This document shows, piece by piece, positions 54,981 to 64,000 of a stretch of 64,000 bases of DNA. This DNA is from Pedobacter heparinus DSM 2366. GTDB taxonomy: Bacteria; Bacteroidota; Bacteroidia; Sphingobacteriales; Sphingobacteriaceae. The stretch covers positions 1,178,001-1,242,000 of the forward strand of contig NC_013061.1 in the NCBI RefSeq assembly GCF_000023825.1, in the 5' to 3' direction. The notes below the pieces were generated by a model, which was not told where the DNA came from, made no database searches, and saw nothing but the letters and a program-made list of their open reading frames with translations. A program made the translations under genes and the position numbers. How positions within the stretch are numbered: the first letter of the stretch is position 1; each line of letters starts with the position of its first letter.

Positions 54981-57900
54981 ATGAAAAAGCATTATTGTAT
55001 TCTATTATTCATTTTTAGTTGCCTGTCTGTTGTTAAGGCACAAACTAACTATAATAAATTGCCGGTTTATATCCCCCCGGCACCTGATGCTGCAGCCCTT
55101 TCCAAATATGGCAATCTGGATGTGGGTTTACAGACAGGTTCATTAAATTTTAAAGTGCCCTTGCTTACTTTAGAGGGCAATCAGTGGGCAATGCCTATTG
55201 ATATCCAGTATTTTACTTCCGGGGTTAAAGTAGACCAGATTGCATCCAGAGTTGGCATGGGCTGGGCTTTAAGTGCAGGTGGGGTGGTAACCAGAAGTGT
55301 TAACCATAACCCGGATGAATTAAGTACCCGATCTACCCTGCCTTCAGACTGGAACAGTTTTGGTCAGAATTTCCTGACTTATCTAGAGAATGTAGCTGTG
55401 AGCAATAGCATGGATACTGAGCCAGATGAATTCTCGTATAATTTTAATGGCTATTCCGGTAAATTTATATTGGATGCCAACAAAAACCCAATATCAATTC
55501 CGCATTCCAATCTGAAAATATCTTTTATTTTCAATAGTACAACCTCATCATCAGTAGTGATAAAAACACCGGATGGGAGTGTATATTATTTTGAGGATAC
55601 CGAGTATACTTCAGCTACCTCGGTGAGTGGTGGTGTAAACCAACCTATTGGCGCCTCCGTTCCTACCTCCTGGTACCTGACAAAGGTTGTCCTGCCGAAT
55701 AAAGAGACCGTTAATTTTACCTATCAGGGTATAGCTTATGATTATGTAGCCGGTATTTCACAAACGTTAACCAGGTCTTTTGATATTGAAAACCAGAACC
55801 CCTGTCCCAATCTGCAATGTGACATTGTAGACCATGAAAATACCAGTTTAAGTTTATTGTATATAAATGGAAAAATGCTCTCAAAGATCAAATTCAGGTC
55901 TATGGAAGTGAAGTTTGATTACATCACGCGTTTGGATTTACCATCAGCAAATAATGGTGATAAATTGCTTGAAAAAATTACCCTTAAAAATAATAATCAG
56001 GTATTGAAATCATTTCAATTTGATTATCAATATGGAATATCTTCCAGTACTTATGAGTCCTGGAATGGCAATGAGACCAGTTTAAAATACAGGCCGTATT
56101 TGACTTTTTTAAAACAAAAGGGAAAAAATGGAGAGGAAGAGGGAAAACATACATTTACCTATGAGGACATTAATGCAATGCCTCCAAGGTTGTCTTTTTC
56201 GCAGGATGTATTGGGCCACTTTAATGGGAAGTTAAATTCAAGTTTAATCCCAAAACCAGTCAGTACAATTGATCAGCAGATGTTTTTGAGAGCTACTGCC
56301 GACAGGGATCCAGATTGGGGAAGTTCAGTTAAAGGGGCCTTGATTAAAATTGAGTACCCTACAGGGGGTACTGATCGTATTTTTTATTCATTGAACGATT
56401 ATTTTACCACTAAAACGGTGCAGCAACGAGAAAGCCTGAATTTAAGTGTCCCAAGAACGAACACCATTTACCCAATAGTAAAAACGTCTCCCAATTTTAC
56501 AACTACCAATTCTCAGACGGTGACATTGGCCGCCCATATGTGGATTGAAATGGGTCCAGATGGTTCATCATCTTATGATCCGGATCAGGACCTGATGATC
56601 GTAGAAGTGTTGCGCAGTTCAGATGGGCAATTGGTTTTTTCAAAAACGCTTAAAGCGGGGCAAGATGTTTCAGAAAACCTGACCGGGATTGCATTAACAA
56701 CATCTTACTTTTACAGAATTACCTGTCTTGTTCCAAATTTAAGATGTACTTCAGTGATTTCTTATGATGGGGTTCCTCTGGAAGTTACAACAAATGTCCA
56801 GGTGCCCGGGCTTAGGGTGAGCAGTCTGATTAGTAAGAGTAGTGCCGCTGAGCCGGAGTTGGTTAAAAGTTTTTATTATGCGAAGTTATCAGATTTAAGT
56901 AAGTCATCAGGAAATGTTGGATATGCCCCATTGTTATTTCAGGATGTTACCTCTTATAACTCGGGTTTTTGTGCGGCAGAATCATCTATGTTGGCCTATT
57001 TCCCCTGCCGAAATATGGTTGCGTATTCTAATTCTTTGGTTAATCAGTATCCTTATTCACAAAATTATATGTATTACAGTAATGTGATTGAAGCACTGGG
57101 ATCAAATCTGGAAAATGGTGGAACTTCCCATGAATATATAGTCGAAAGAGATTCCCGGTCTATGCCTGTCATAGGGAATAATGTAACATTAGGTGTAAAA
57201 TTATCTAATAATGGCTTTTCAAATGGTCTTGAAAAAGAACAGATCATTTTTAAAAAAAAGGACAGCACTTTTGTTAATTTAAAGAGGACTGTAAATCATT
57301 ATCATGAAAGTGTTCGGAGCATTACTGATGCATACGTAATTAATAAAACCTATGATTACCCTACCCACTCCAATCCCCCTGCTTATCGGGAGTTTGAGGG
57401 TTTTAATATACACAAATACCGGTTTTACTCTGCCTGGGTTTATAAGGATACCAGCACTGTTTATGATTACAATGAGAACGGTGGCTATGTAAAAAGCAAA
57501 ACAGTGTATGAATATGGCAACCCTTTACATACGCAGCAAACCAGGGTAAGCACAACTGGCAGTGATCAAAAAACGATAGAGATCAAATATAAATACCCTC
57601 ATGAAAAGGTTTCCTTAGGTGAAGACCCAGGTGGTGTATACCAGGCAATGGTTAATGATCATCTGATTCAGCCGGTTGTTGAAGAGCAGCGATTAAAAGA
57701 TGCAGTACAAACCGATTTTACACGCATTAATTATACCCAGCCTTTTACCCATTTGTTTTATCCGGATAGTGTGCAGGTGCAGTCGGTTGCAGGCAGCCCT
57801 GTCGAAAGCAGGATACGTTACCATAAATATGACGATGCCGGGAATGCATTAAGTGTGTCGCAGGAAAAAGGCAGCAAAATATGTTACGTATGGGGATACG

Positions 57901-58235
57901 GAAGAAGTAAGCCTATAGCTGAAATTAAAAATGCAGATTATGCCACTGTAGAGGCTGTTCTTGGTGGATTGGGGGCAATAAACACATTTTGTGGCAGCTA
58001 TACGAAAACCGATACAGAGGTAAGAAATTTTCTGGCCGTTTTAAGGACGGATTCTAGGCTGAAGGATGCCCAGGTAGCTAGTTTTACCTATGATCTTTTT
58101 ATGGGGACAACCAGCGCTACCGATGCCAAAGGCATGACCACCTATTATGAATACGATAGTTTCCAGCGGTTAAAGTATATCAAAGACCAGGATGGGAACA
58201 TTGTCAAATCTTACGATTATCATTATAAACCTTAA
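54981..58235 (+). CDS. Large exported RHS/YD-repeat-type partner protein
   Basis: 1,084 residues with a signal peptide (ends near VKA-QTN). The start [22 protein letters not shown] and the following [16 protein letters not shown] are typical of the Bacteroidota proteins that precede RHS toxins and resemble the SpvB/TcdB-like N-terminal part. YD-like repeats are visible towards the C-terminus ([38 protein letters not shown]). Its stop and the next gene's start overlap as TAATG, so the two are translationally coupled. Together they are probably the shell or delivery part of a contact-dependent toxin. Confidence 0.85.
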   Translation: MKKHYCILLFIFSCLSVVKAQTNYNKLPVYIPPAPDAAALSKYGNLDVGLQTGSLNFKVPLLTLEGNQWAMPIDIQYFTSGVKVDQIASRVGMGWALSAGGVVTRSVNHNPDELSTRSTLPSDWNSFGQNFLTYLENVAVSNSMDTEPDEFSYNFNGYSGKFILDANKNPISIPHSNLKISFIFNSTTSSSVVIKTPDGSVYYFEDTEYTSATSVSGGVNQPIGASVPTSWYLTKVVLPNKETVNFTYQGIAYDYVAGISQTLTRSFDIENQNPCPNLQCDIVDHENTSLSLLYINGKMLSKIKFRSMEVKFDYITRLDLPSANNGDKLLEKITLKNNNQVLKSFQFDYQYGISSSTYESWNGNETSLKYRPYLTFLKQKGKNGEEEGKHTFTYEDINAMPPRLSFSQDVLGHFNGKLNSSLIPKPVSTIDQQMFLRATADRDPDWGSSVKGALIKIEYPTGGTDRIFYSLNDYFTTKTVQQRESLNLSVPRTNTIYPIVKTSPNFTTTNSQTVTLAAHMWIEMGPDGSSSYDPDQDLMIVEVLRSSDGQLVFSKTLKAGQDVSENLTGIALTTSYFYRITCLVPNLRCTSVISYDGVPLEVTTNVQVPGLRVSSLISKSSAAEPELVKSFYYAKLSDLSKSSGNVGYAPLLFQDVTSYNSGFCAAESSMLAYFPCRNMVAYSNSLVNQYPYSQNYMYYSNVIEALGSNLENGGTSHEYIVERDSRSMPVIGNNVTLGVKLSNNGFSNGLEKEQIIFKKKDSTFVNLKRTVNHYHESVRSITDAYVINKTYDYPTHSNPPAYREFEGFNIHKYRFYSAWVYKDTSTVYDYNENGGYVKSKTVYEYGNPLHTQQTRVSTTGSDQKTIEIKYKYPHEKVSLGEDPGGVYQAMVNDHLIQPVVEEQRLKDAVQTDFTRINYTQPFTHLFYPDSVQVQSVAGSPVESRIRYHKYDDAGNALSVSQEKGSKICYVWGYGRSKPIAEIKNADYATVEAVLGGLGAINTFCGSYTKTDTEVRNFLAVLRTDSRLKDAQVASFTYDLFMGTTSATDAKGMTTYYEYDSFQRLKYIKDQDGNIVKSYDYHYKP

Positions 58236-61200
58236 TGCTCCGTATCATGAAATTATATCAGAATTTAACGCCCCAAAGGGCATGGAAATATATCGCTGTT
58301 TGCTTAGTGGCAGGTTTTACCAGTTCAAATGCCCAGCACCTTACGCTGAACACTTACAGCAACCAGACTGAAATTAAAGCTACCGGGAGTATAACGCTGA
58401 CGGATGGATTTTACATCCCTGCGGGCAAGAATGTAAGGATCTTTACCGGGGCGAGTTTCCAGCAATGTGTGGACCTGGTAAGTACCCCAAGTGCAGATCA
58501 GAATTACATCAGTACCAAGGTATTTAAAAAAGAAGGGGTAAATGAAGGGAACATCAATGCCACACTGAGTACCTGCGAGGTAAACCAGACCGTACAGTAT
58601 TTTGATGGATTGGGCAGGCCTTTGCAAACGGTGACGGTACAGGGCAGTCCCGGCTTTAAGGATGTGGTGCAGCCTGTTGACTATGATGCCTTTGGCCGGG
58701 AGCAGTTCAAATACCTGCCTTACTCTACTGTTACAGGTGCCAATGGCAGCTTTAAGCCTTCTGCAATAACCAGTCAGGCAGGTTTTTACAACAGCCCCCC
58801 GGCAGGTGTGGCCACGATTACAAACACGGCCTTTTCAGAGAGCAGGTTTGAACCTTCACCTTTGAACCGGGTACTGGAACAGGGATCCCCCGGTGCCAGC
58901 TGGCAGCTTAGTGCCGGTCATACCCAGAAAATGGAGTACGGCTCCAACAACAGTACAGACTATGCAGTACGGTTGTATCAGGCTGTACCCTCTGCAACCC
59001 CCGGAGAAGAACACAAACGGATACTCAGCGGAACAGGTTATTACACTGCCAATGAACTGTACCTGAGCATCAGCAAGGACGAGAACTGGGCAAGTACCGA
59101 TGGCAAAGCCGGTACCACAGAAGAATATAAGGACAAAGAGGACAGGGTAGTGCTGAAGCGTGTATTTAATTATAAAAATGATGTGACTGAAACCCTAAGC
59201 ACCTATTATGTGTATGATGACCTGGGGAACTTAAGTTTTGTGCTGCCACCAGGTGCAAACCCGGATGCCCTGGCCCTGCCTTCCCAGACACTGCAGGACC
59301 AGTTCTGTTACCAGTACCGTTACGATGGGCGTAAAAGGCTGATTGAAAAGAAGCTTCCGGGCAAGGACTGGGAATACATGGTGTACAACAAACTGGACCA
59401 GCTGGTGCTGAGCCAGGACTCCTTGCAAAGGGTAGCTAACCAGTGGCTGTTTACCAAATACGATGCTTTGGGCAGGGTAGCAATTACCGGTGTATACGGA
59501 GATGGGGCTTCCAGGAGCAGCCTGGCCGGTACATTGAACAGCCAGAGCGTACTTTGGGAAAACAGGCTGGGTAGCGGGACCGATTATGACAACGGTTCAT
59601 TCCCTCAGAACAACATTGCCTGGTACCATACGATCAATTACTACGACGATTACAATTTTCCGGGCAATAGCTTTCCCCAGCCTGACGGGGTTACCCAGAT
59701 GTCGGCCTCCAGGGTAAAAGGACTGCAGACGGGCAGTTTTGTTTACCAGGTGAACAGCAGTACCCGTTACCTGAGCGTGAACTATTATGACAAAGATGGC
59801 CGGGTGCTCAAAACAGCAGCAGAGAACCATTTGGGCGGTACAGACCTTACGGAGAATACCTGGAACTTTGCCGGTGAGCTGACGGGCAGTACCCGTACCC
59901 ATAGTAGTGGCTCGGGCCCAGCCACTACTATTGCCACCCGGCATGAATACGACCATATGGGAAGGAAGAAGGCGACCATGGAATCCATTAACGGTCAGCC
60001 TGAAGTGGTGCTGAGCAAGCTGGACTACAATGAACTGGGGCAGCTGAGCAAAAAATGGCTGCACAGTACGGATAATGGAACAAGCTTTTTGCAACATACG
60101 GATTATGCCTATAACGAACGGGGCTGGCTGAGCAACAGTAGATCAGACCAGTTCAGTATAAGGTTGAAGTACGACGATGGCACCGTACCGCAGTACAATG
60201 GCAATATCGCTAACCAGAACTGGGGAGCAGCGACGACCTACCCCAATACTTTTACCTATGGATACGATAAGCTGAACCGCTTACTGAGCGGGGTAAGTAC
60301 CGGGGCGATATCGATGAGTGAAGTGCTGAGTTATGATGTGATGGGCAACATCAGTACCCTGAACAGGGATGGAGCAGGAGCGGGCAGCTATATTTACGAA
60401 GGCAACAGGCTGAAGAGCATCTCAGGTGGCGGGCTGGCTGCCGGGAGTTATGCCTATGACGGGAATGGGAATGCGGTTACCGATGGGCGTACCGGTGTAA
60501 ACTTAACCTATAACCACCTGAACTTACCCATCACTGTTAATGGATCGGGACTGAACATTGCCTATACCTATGATGCAATGGGCAGGAAACTGAAAAAGGT
60601 GAGTAACATGGAGGCCCCTTCAGATTATGTGGATGGGGTACAATACACCGGAGGGGCAATAGAGTTCATCATGACCGAGGAGGGTAAAGCGAGGAGCAAT
60701 GGTGGTACCTACAGCTATGAGTATAACCTGACAGACCATTTGGGTAATGTGCGGTATACGTTCTATCAACACCCATCCAGTGGTTTGCTGGAACGTTTAC
60801 AAAGTGACGATTATTATGCTTTTGGTTTAAGAAAATCAGGAGTTCCAATTTCTGGAAATAATAAATATCTTTACAATGGCAAGGAGTTGCAAAGTGAGCT
60901 GGGACAGCTCGATTATGGTGCAAGGTTCTATGACCCGGAGATTGGAAGGTGGAACGTGATTGATCCGTTAGCTGAGAAGGGAAGAAGATGGTCACCATAT
61001 ACCTATGCATTTAATAACCCAATGAGATTTACGGATCCCGATGGTATGTGGCCAGACGATGGCTATGGCCCGGGAGATGACGAATTGATTGGTGTTCAAA
61101 CCGGAATGGCCATAGGGGGTGCGATTAGAGATGGTATACATGGACTCAGAACACTTGTAGCAGCTGCTGGTGACGCTTTAGGTATAAACAAGGCTGCCCC

Positions 61201-61708
61201 CGGAATGAAATGGCAATCTGTAGACAGTGAAGGTGGCACATTAGGGTACAGTATGGCTCAGGTTCCTAGTGAAGGTGGTTTAAAAGATGCCCTAGGTCAT
61301 CTGGGTGATGGTGCAAATGCTTTAGCTTTCAATGGTTCTCTGGCTAAAGGTACAACGGGTACATTATTGGCTAAAACAGGTCAGGAAGGTCGAGCGGCAA
61401 GTGAAGGTGTGAAAATTATTAAGGATGGAGATGCTGCAAGTAATATGCTTAATCCTTTTGATTTAACGCCTACACATGGTACAACAGGATCAAACTTAAA
61501 AAAAGTGGAAGCGTTAATTAAAAAAGATGGCGGGATAACTGACCCAGTAAAATACATAGAACATAAAGGCAACAAATATATAGTTGATGGTCACCATCGT
61601 GTGCAGGCAGCTAAAAAGTTAGGGTTTTCACAAGTGCCGGTGCAAGCAGAGCAATTGCCTTACGGAAGCTATAGGACAACGGCAGATTTTCAATTTACAA
61701 AACACTAA
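58235..61708 (+). CDS. RHS-repeat polymorphic toxin with ParB-like C-terminal domain
   Basis: 1,157 residues. Signal peptide to about SNA-QHL; DUF6443 region near residues 90-170 ([19 protein letters not shown]); then many YD repeats ([37 protein letters not shown]); the RHS core at about 875-935 ([27 protein letters not shown], written here in part, and [11 protein letters not shown]). The last ~220 residues are the variable tip; the final ~70 carry a ParB/sulfiredoxin-like motif [13 protein letters not shown] (about 1118-1130), which makes a nuclease or nucleotide-acting toxin likely. Toward the tip DNA is more AT-rich than the core, a sign of exchange. The putative immunity gene overlaps the stop by 1 bp. 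Confidence 0.9.
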   Translation: MLRIMKLYQNLTPQRAWKYIAVCLVAGFTSSNAQHLTLNTYSNQTEIKATGSITLTDGFYIPAGKNVRIFTGASFQQCVDLVSTPSADQNYISTKVFKKEGVNEGNINATLSTCEVNQTVQYFDGLGRPLQTVTVQGSPGFKDVVQPVDYDAFGREQFKYLPYSTVTGANGSFKPSAITSQAGFYNSPPAGVATITNTAFSESRFEPSPLNRVLEQGSPGASWQLSAGHTQKMEYGSNNSTDYAVRLYQAVPSATPGEEHKRILSGTGYYTANELYLSISKDENWASTDGKAGTTEEYKDKEDRVVLKRVFNYKNDVTETLSTYYVYDDLGNLSFVLPPGANPDALALPSQTLQDQFCYQYRYDGRKRLIEKKLPGKDWEYMVYNKLDQLVLSQDSLQRVANQWLFTKYDALGRVAITGVYGDGASRSSLAGTLNSQSVLWENRLGSGTDYDNGSFPQNNIAWYHTINYYDDYNFPGNSFPQPDGVTQMSASRVKGLQTGSFVYQVNSSTRYLSVNYYDKDGRVLKTAAENHLGGTDLTENTWNFAGELTGSTRTHSSGSGPATTIATRHEYDHMGRKKATMESINGQPEVVLSKLDYNELGQLSKKWLHSTDNGTSFLQHTDYAYNERGWLSNSRSDQFSIRLKYDDGTVPQYNGNIANQNWGAATTYPNTFTYGYDKLNRLLSGVSTGAISMSEVLSYDVMGNISTLNRDGAGAGSYIYEGNRLKSISGGGLAAGSYAYDGNGNAVTDGRTGVNLTYNHLNLPITVNGSGLNIAYTYDAMGRKLKKVSNMEAPSDYVDGVQYTGGAIEFIMTEEGKARSNGGTYSYEYNLTDHLGNVRYTFYQHPSSGLLERLQSDDYYAFGLRKSGVPISGNNKYLYNGKELQSELGQLDYGARFYDPEIGRWNVIDPLAEKGRRWSPYTYAFNNPMRFTDPDGMWPDDGYGPGDDELIGVQTGMAIGGAIRDGIHGLRTLVAAAGDALGINKAAPGMKWQSVDSEGGTLGYSMAQVPSEGGLKDALGHLGDGANALAFNGSLAKGTTGTLLAKTGQEGRAASEGVKIIKDGDAASNMLNPFDLTPTHGTTGSNLKKVEALIKKDGGITDPVKYIEHKGNKYIVDGHHRVQAAKKLGFSQVPVQAEQLPYGSYRTTADFQFTKH

Positions 61709-62157
61709 TGGCAATTTGGCAGTATACAATTGAAATAATACCGAGAGGAGCTTTATCTGATTTAGGAACTTCGGGTTTTATTACCTTAGATGATTATAAT
61801 AACTTTGATTTTTGGGGGAATTTTGATCTTGGAATTGAATTTTTTGACTCTTTAACTGCTGGGTTGGAGCGTAGTAGAAGTTGGAGTGATGAAATTATTT
61901 TGTATGGTGACAGCGAATCCACCTGCATTAGATTTTTCCTGGAGGAGAGTAAAATATCTGGAATCGACGTACGTATTGATTTCAGATATAATTATTCTGA
62001 AATCTTAAATTCTGTAATTGAATTTTGCCATTTGAACGGATTTGTTATTCTAGATAATCTCGAAATCTTAGGTCTTAATTCAACATTTATTGTTCATCAC
62101 ATTGAAAAGTCTGAGCAATTTATTACCTATAAAAGATTGTTTGGAGATCCGATATAA
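61708..62157 (+). CDS. Putative immunity protein for the RHS toxin
   Basis: 149 residues, acidic, no signal peptide. ATG overlaps the toxin stop as TAATG. Family not recognised. Position directly behind a polymorphic toxin, small size, acidic character and AT-rich DNA are the usual marks of an immunity gene that protects the producer by binding the toxin tip. The protein is predicted as mixed alpha/beta (GTSGFITLDDYNNFDFWGNF). Confidence 0.72.
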   Translation: MAIWQYTIEIIPRGALSDLGTSGFITLDDYNNFDFWGNFDLGIEFFDSLTAGLERSRSWSDEIILYGDSESTCIRFFLEESKISGIDVRIDFRYNYSEILNSVIEFCHLNGFVILDNLEILGLNSTFIVHHIEKSEQFITYKRLFGDPI

Positions 62158-62180
62158 AAAAGCCGGGCGTTTTTGTTATA

Positions 62181-62340
62181 TTACGAATATGCTTTACCTG
62201 TTTTGGCGTCGCGAATAATTGCATTAGCCAGGAACAGGAGTTTACCTTTAATAGATGGATCGAGTTCTTCGATCTCATCAATGAGTTTGAGTGTCTGCTT
62301 GTCAAAGCCTGTTTTGTTGCCTTCTCTGGCAAGATAATAA
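62181..62340 (-). pseudogene. 3' fragment of an XRE-type HTH regulator gene
   Basis: The minus strand reads YYLAREGNKTGFDKQTLKLI and continues DEIEELDPSIKGKLLFLANA and IIRDAKTGKAYS before a TAA at 62181. This matches the C-terminal helix tail common to small Bacteroidota XRE-type regulators, where DAFIRDAKTKKAYA-like endings are typical. The N-terminal HTH is missing: the frame is cut at about 62340, exactly where the integrase fragment starts on the other strand. Confidence 0.62.
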
Positions 62341-62637
62341 AAAAACCTGGAATACTACCTGAACTTCTCCAGGCCTTACCTGCTCAGCGGTAAAAAGGAA
62401 CCGGCGTTATTACTAAATGCCAACGGAAAAAGATTAAAGACTGCTTTTGAGCGGATGCAGAAACTACGGTCAGCATCAGGGATAAAGAAGCCAATCGGCC
62501 CACATACTTTACGACACAGCATTGCTACACACCTGTTGCAGTCTGGTATGAAGCTTGAACAGATCCAGCGGTTCTTAGGACATAGCAGCCTGGAAAGCAC
62601 ACAGATCTATACACATATTGTCCATGAACAGCTTTGA
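62341..62637 (+). pseudogene. 3' fragment of a tyrosine recombinase gene
   Basis: A 98-codon open frame with no start at its beginning (the preceding codon is TAA). It contains the catalytic part of a phage-type integrase: IGPHTLRHSIATHLLQSG with HxLR, FLGHSSLESTQIYTHI with the GH box and the active Tyr. The N-terminal half, including the first catalytic Arg, is absent. The gene remnant is likely from a mobile element and non-functional. Confidence 0.82.
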
Positions 62638-62761
62638 GGAATACTTAAACGAACAGGGCTTGAAACCTGACACCATCTATCAGCACCGGATGTATGTGAG
62701 TTGCTTTTTGGCCTGGCTGGCTATAGAAAATGTGAGCCTTGTACACGGGGGCCTATTTTAA
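62624..62761 (+). pseudogene. 5' fragment of a second tyrosine recombinase gene
   Basis: ATG at 62624 overlaps the end of the upstream integrase fragment, as in coupled recombinase pairs. It encodes MNSFEEYLNEQGLKPDTIYQ and HRMYVSCFLAWLAIENV, the SAM-like core-binding start of an integrase, and then stops after 45 codons, where unrelated sequence begins (about 62750). Confidence 0.65.
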
Positions 62762-62970
62762 TTGAAAATGGATTTATATATGCACCAGCTCATATAAAAA
62801 GGTTTTTAGGAACTGCTTTTAGATTATCACGTATAAATGCAGAAACATTAGAGATTGAGTATATGGGTAAATCTAGGGATTTGATTTGGCTGCATAAAAT
62901 TGAGGGAGATCAGATTTATTTTTTCGAGGATATCAATAAGACATCTTACAATTATGATGAATTGGGCTAA
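62750..62970 (+). pseudogene. Orphan 3' fragment, possible immunity or toxin-island remnant
   Basis: An open frame continues from the break with GPILIENGFIYAPAHIKRFLG and runs through EIEYMGKSRDLIWLHKIEGD to YNYDELG and a stop. The residue pattern is protein-like, but the frame has no start of its own; a frame opening at 62701 would start in the wrong frame of the recombinase. I do not recognise the family. Its place after an RHS immunity gene suggests a displaced immunity or toxin tip. Confidence 0.45.
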
Positions 62971-63037
62971 AGGCTGTTTTTACTTTAGGCCAAACTTCAA
63001 AGAAAATCGTTCGGCGTGCCTTGAGTTAAAATTAAGT

Positions 63038-63649
63038 TTACTTCTGCGACGATATACTGTAAATCATCAGGGCAGTTAGCGGGACAAATATAATGGCGGC
63101 AATGATTAGTGGTTTCCAAATTGGTTTTGCACGGTACTGGGTATCTGCACCTATATGCCTGGCCCAAAACAGTTCGTACATTGCCAATACACCAATGCCA
63201 CTGGCAATAAATGTAAAGGGGCTATTGGCATTAAAGTAGTTTAATATGGCTACAGCAATTACCGAATAAAATAAACCAAAAAGTATTACAGGCCAGCCCG
63301 GTTTACCGGCATCTTTACAATTTGAAGCCAGCATAAATGACCCAAAAAATGTAGAGAATAAAATGGAGAACACATAGATAGCATTTTTCGAATAATATTG
63401 AGGAGCTTCCAGATTCTCTACAACATTACTTTTCCATGCATTTCTATTTTTCTGATGTTCAAGAACAGTTTTTGCGTCTAATTGTCTTTGAATATCATCA
63501 TCAATTGTTTCGGGAAGTTGAATACCCCTGCTTTTTAATTCGGCCAATGCCAGGTGTACTGCTTCTTCTGTGTGTTTGTCAACATTGTTGATGTAAAACA
63601 TCAATTCATGATCAGTTTTACCTATTATTTTTTGATTAAGGGCACTCAT
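63038..63649 (-). CDS. Membrane protein of unknown function
   Basis: 203 residues. The first ~85 residues are soluble and charged (DHELMFYINNVDKHTEEAVHL), followed by four predicted membrane helices (ILFSTFFGSFMLA, WPVILFGLFYSVIAVAILN, FIASGIGVLAMYELFW, IIAAIIFVPLTALMIYSI). No family recognised. It has its own promoter region and lies against the direction of the RHS locus. Confidence 0.75.
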   Translation of the reverse strand: MSALNQKIIGKTDHELMFYINNVDKHTEEAVHLALAELKSRGIQLPETIDDDIQRQLDAKTVLEHQKNRNAWKSNVVENLEAPQYYSKNAIYVFSILFSTFFGSFMLASNCKDAGKPGWPVILFGLFYSVIAVAILNYFNANSPFTFIASGIGVLAMYELFWARHIGADTQYRAKPIWKPLIIAAIIFVPLTALMIYSISSQK

Positions 63650-63770
63650 TTTGGTTTGTAATGGTCAAAACAAAGATACATTTTTAGTGACTACATGATA
63701 ACTATATCGACGCTTCATTGCTAATTCTGATTGACTTCCTGCTATTAAAATCAATGGATGATGTTGTTAA

Positions 63771-63828
63771 ATTTATTTTCAAAAAAAAGTAGAGTGCAGT
63801 GCGGCTGCACTCTCTTTTTTTAATATTG
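63771..63828 (+). repeat. Duplicated ~50-bp hairpin element, copy 2
   Basis: Second copy of the element near 54881, with AGAGTGCAG (63791-63799) and CTGCACTCT (63805-63813) around the loop TGCGG, an A-run before and a T-run after. One stem base in the outer part is broken by a T insertion compared with copy 1. Confidence 0.8.
63791..63820. terminator. Hairpin with T-run in the duplicated element, copy 2
   Basis: 9-bp perfect stem and 5-nt loop followed by CTTTTTTT, of the terminator type. It lies between the divergent membrane-protein gene and the partial gene at the window end, so it may insulate the latter from upstream transcription. Confidence 0.7.
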
Positions 63829-63902
63829 TCTGGTTCAGACGCTAATGGTAGATATTAGTTTGGAACGAATTGAAAATTTAGAGTAATCATTGAATAATAG
63901 AT

Positions 63903-64000
63903 ATGAGAAAATATTTTTTTACAGTAGTGCTGGCCATGGGAGTATTGGGGGCATCAGGACAAACGACAAATATATTTCCAGCGTCAGGTAATGTAGGGCT
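63903..64000 (+). CDS. Start of an exported protein gene (cut by window end)
   Basis: 32 codons are visible: a signal peptide MRKYFFTVVLAMGVLGASG-Q and then NIFPASGNVG. The latter is the usual opening of Bacteroidota surface or tail-fibre-like proteins that contain FPxTGNVGIGT (often with a C-terminal chaperone of endosialidase domain). The rest of the gene is beyond the window. Confidence 0.65.
   Translation, partial: MRKYFFTVVLAMGVLGASGQTTNIFPASGNVG

Noticed and set aside
62123..62332. 69-codon minus-strand frame starting with MPEKATKQ
   Set aside because: It is the wrong frame of the XRE-type remnant; the neighbouring frame gives a recognisable regulator tail.
62455..62637. 60-residue integrase gene with its own ATG
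   Set aside because: The frame continues protein-like for 38 codons upstream of that ATG; it is the end of a broken recombinase gene, not a complete small gene.
1..64000. tRNA, rRNA or riboswitch
   Set aside because: The gaps between genes were read for tRNA-like cloverleafs and known leader motifs; none was recognised by eye. A dedicated covariance-model search was not possible.

Overview
The window reads as chromosome of a Bacteroidota bacterium, most likely a Pedobacter-like member of the Sphingobacteriaceae (inference, not a species call). The reasons are two SusC/SusD pairs, FecR with a DUF4974-type tail, a type IX secretion (T9SS) substrate paired with a PorP/SprF protein, DUF6443-type RHS proteins, LytTR and AraC regulators, many SPI/SPII signal peptides, weak ribosome-binding sites and TAnnTTTG-type promoters close to start codons. 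No rRNA, tRNA or CRISPR array was recognised.

Layout. 0.3-6.7 kb: ordinary chromosome with an ammonium transporter and a porin ending at a clear terminator, a DUF4468-like protein, a YkuK-like RNase H fold protein, a DEAD-box helicase with a DUF1456 protein, and a PAS/HisKA-like membrane protein without an ATPase domain. 7.0-27.2 kb: a LacI-type regulator followed by about 15 co-oriented genes. Three copies of a TGCAAACGTTTGCA-type palindrome flank the regulator. The operon encodes SusC/SusD, a DUF1080-alginate lyase fusion, three exported sugar-isomerase-like TIM barrels in tandem plus a fourth fused to DUF1080, three Gfo/Idh/MocA oxidoreductases (one a lipoprotein), an ExuT-like transporter, a KdgF-like cupin, a GlcG-like protein and an Ldh2-family dehydrogenase. 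I read it as uptake and breakdown of a uronate-containing glycan by lyase and oxidise/eliminate/hydrate (3-keto) chemistry rather than by classical glycoside hydrolases.

27.3-37.5 kb: AlkB; an AraC regulator, a MauE-like membrane protein and a small exported two-cysteine protein; then, on the other strand, FecR-SusC(STN)-SusD with no adjacent ECF sigma gene; then a membrane AraC regulator. 37.6-47.3 kb: a 2,927-residue secreted T9SS adhesin with seven 306-bp repeats, paired with PorP/SprF. 47.4-51.5 kb: PpnP, a ROK protein, an esterase, a Tat-type sugar isomerase-like protein and a PAS-LuxR regulator.

51.7-64 kb: an unknown exported protein, an orphan LytTR response regulator, a small HTH protein, and an RHS polymorphic-toxin locus. 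The locus has a large YD-repeat partner protein, an RHS protein ending in a ParB-like domain, a probable immunity gene translationally coupled by TAATG, and a scar of gene fragments (HTH protein, tyrosine recombinases, a possible orphan immunity tail). A hairpin element found before the RHS locus recurs at 63.8 kb before another exported-protein gene cut by the window end.
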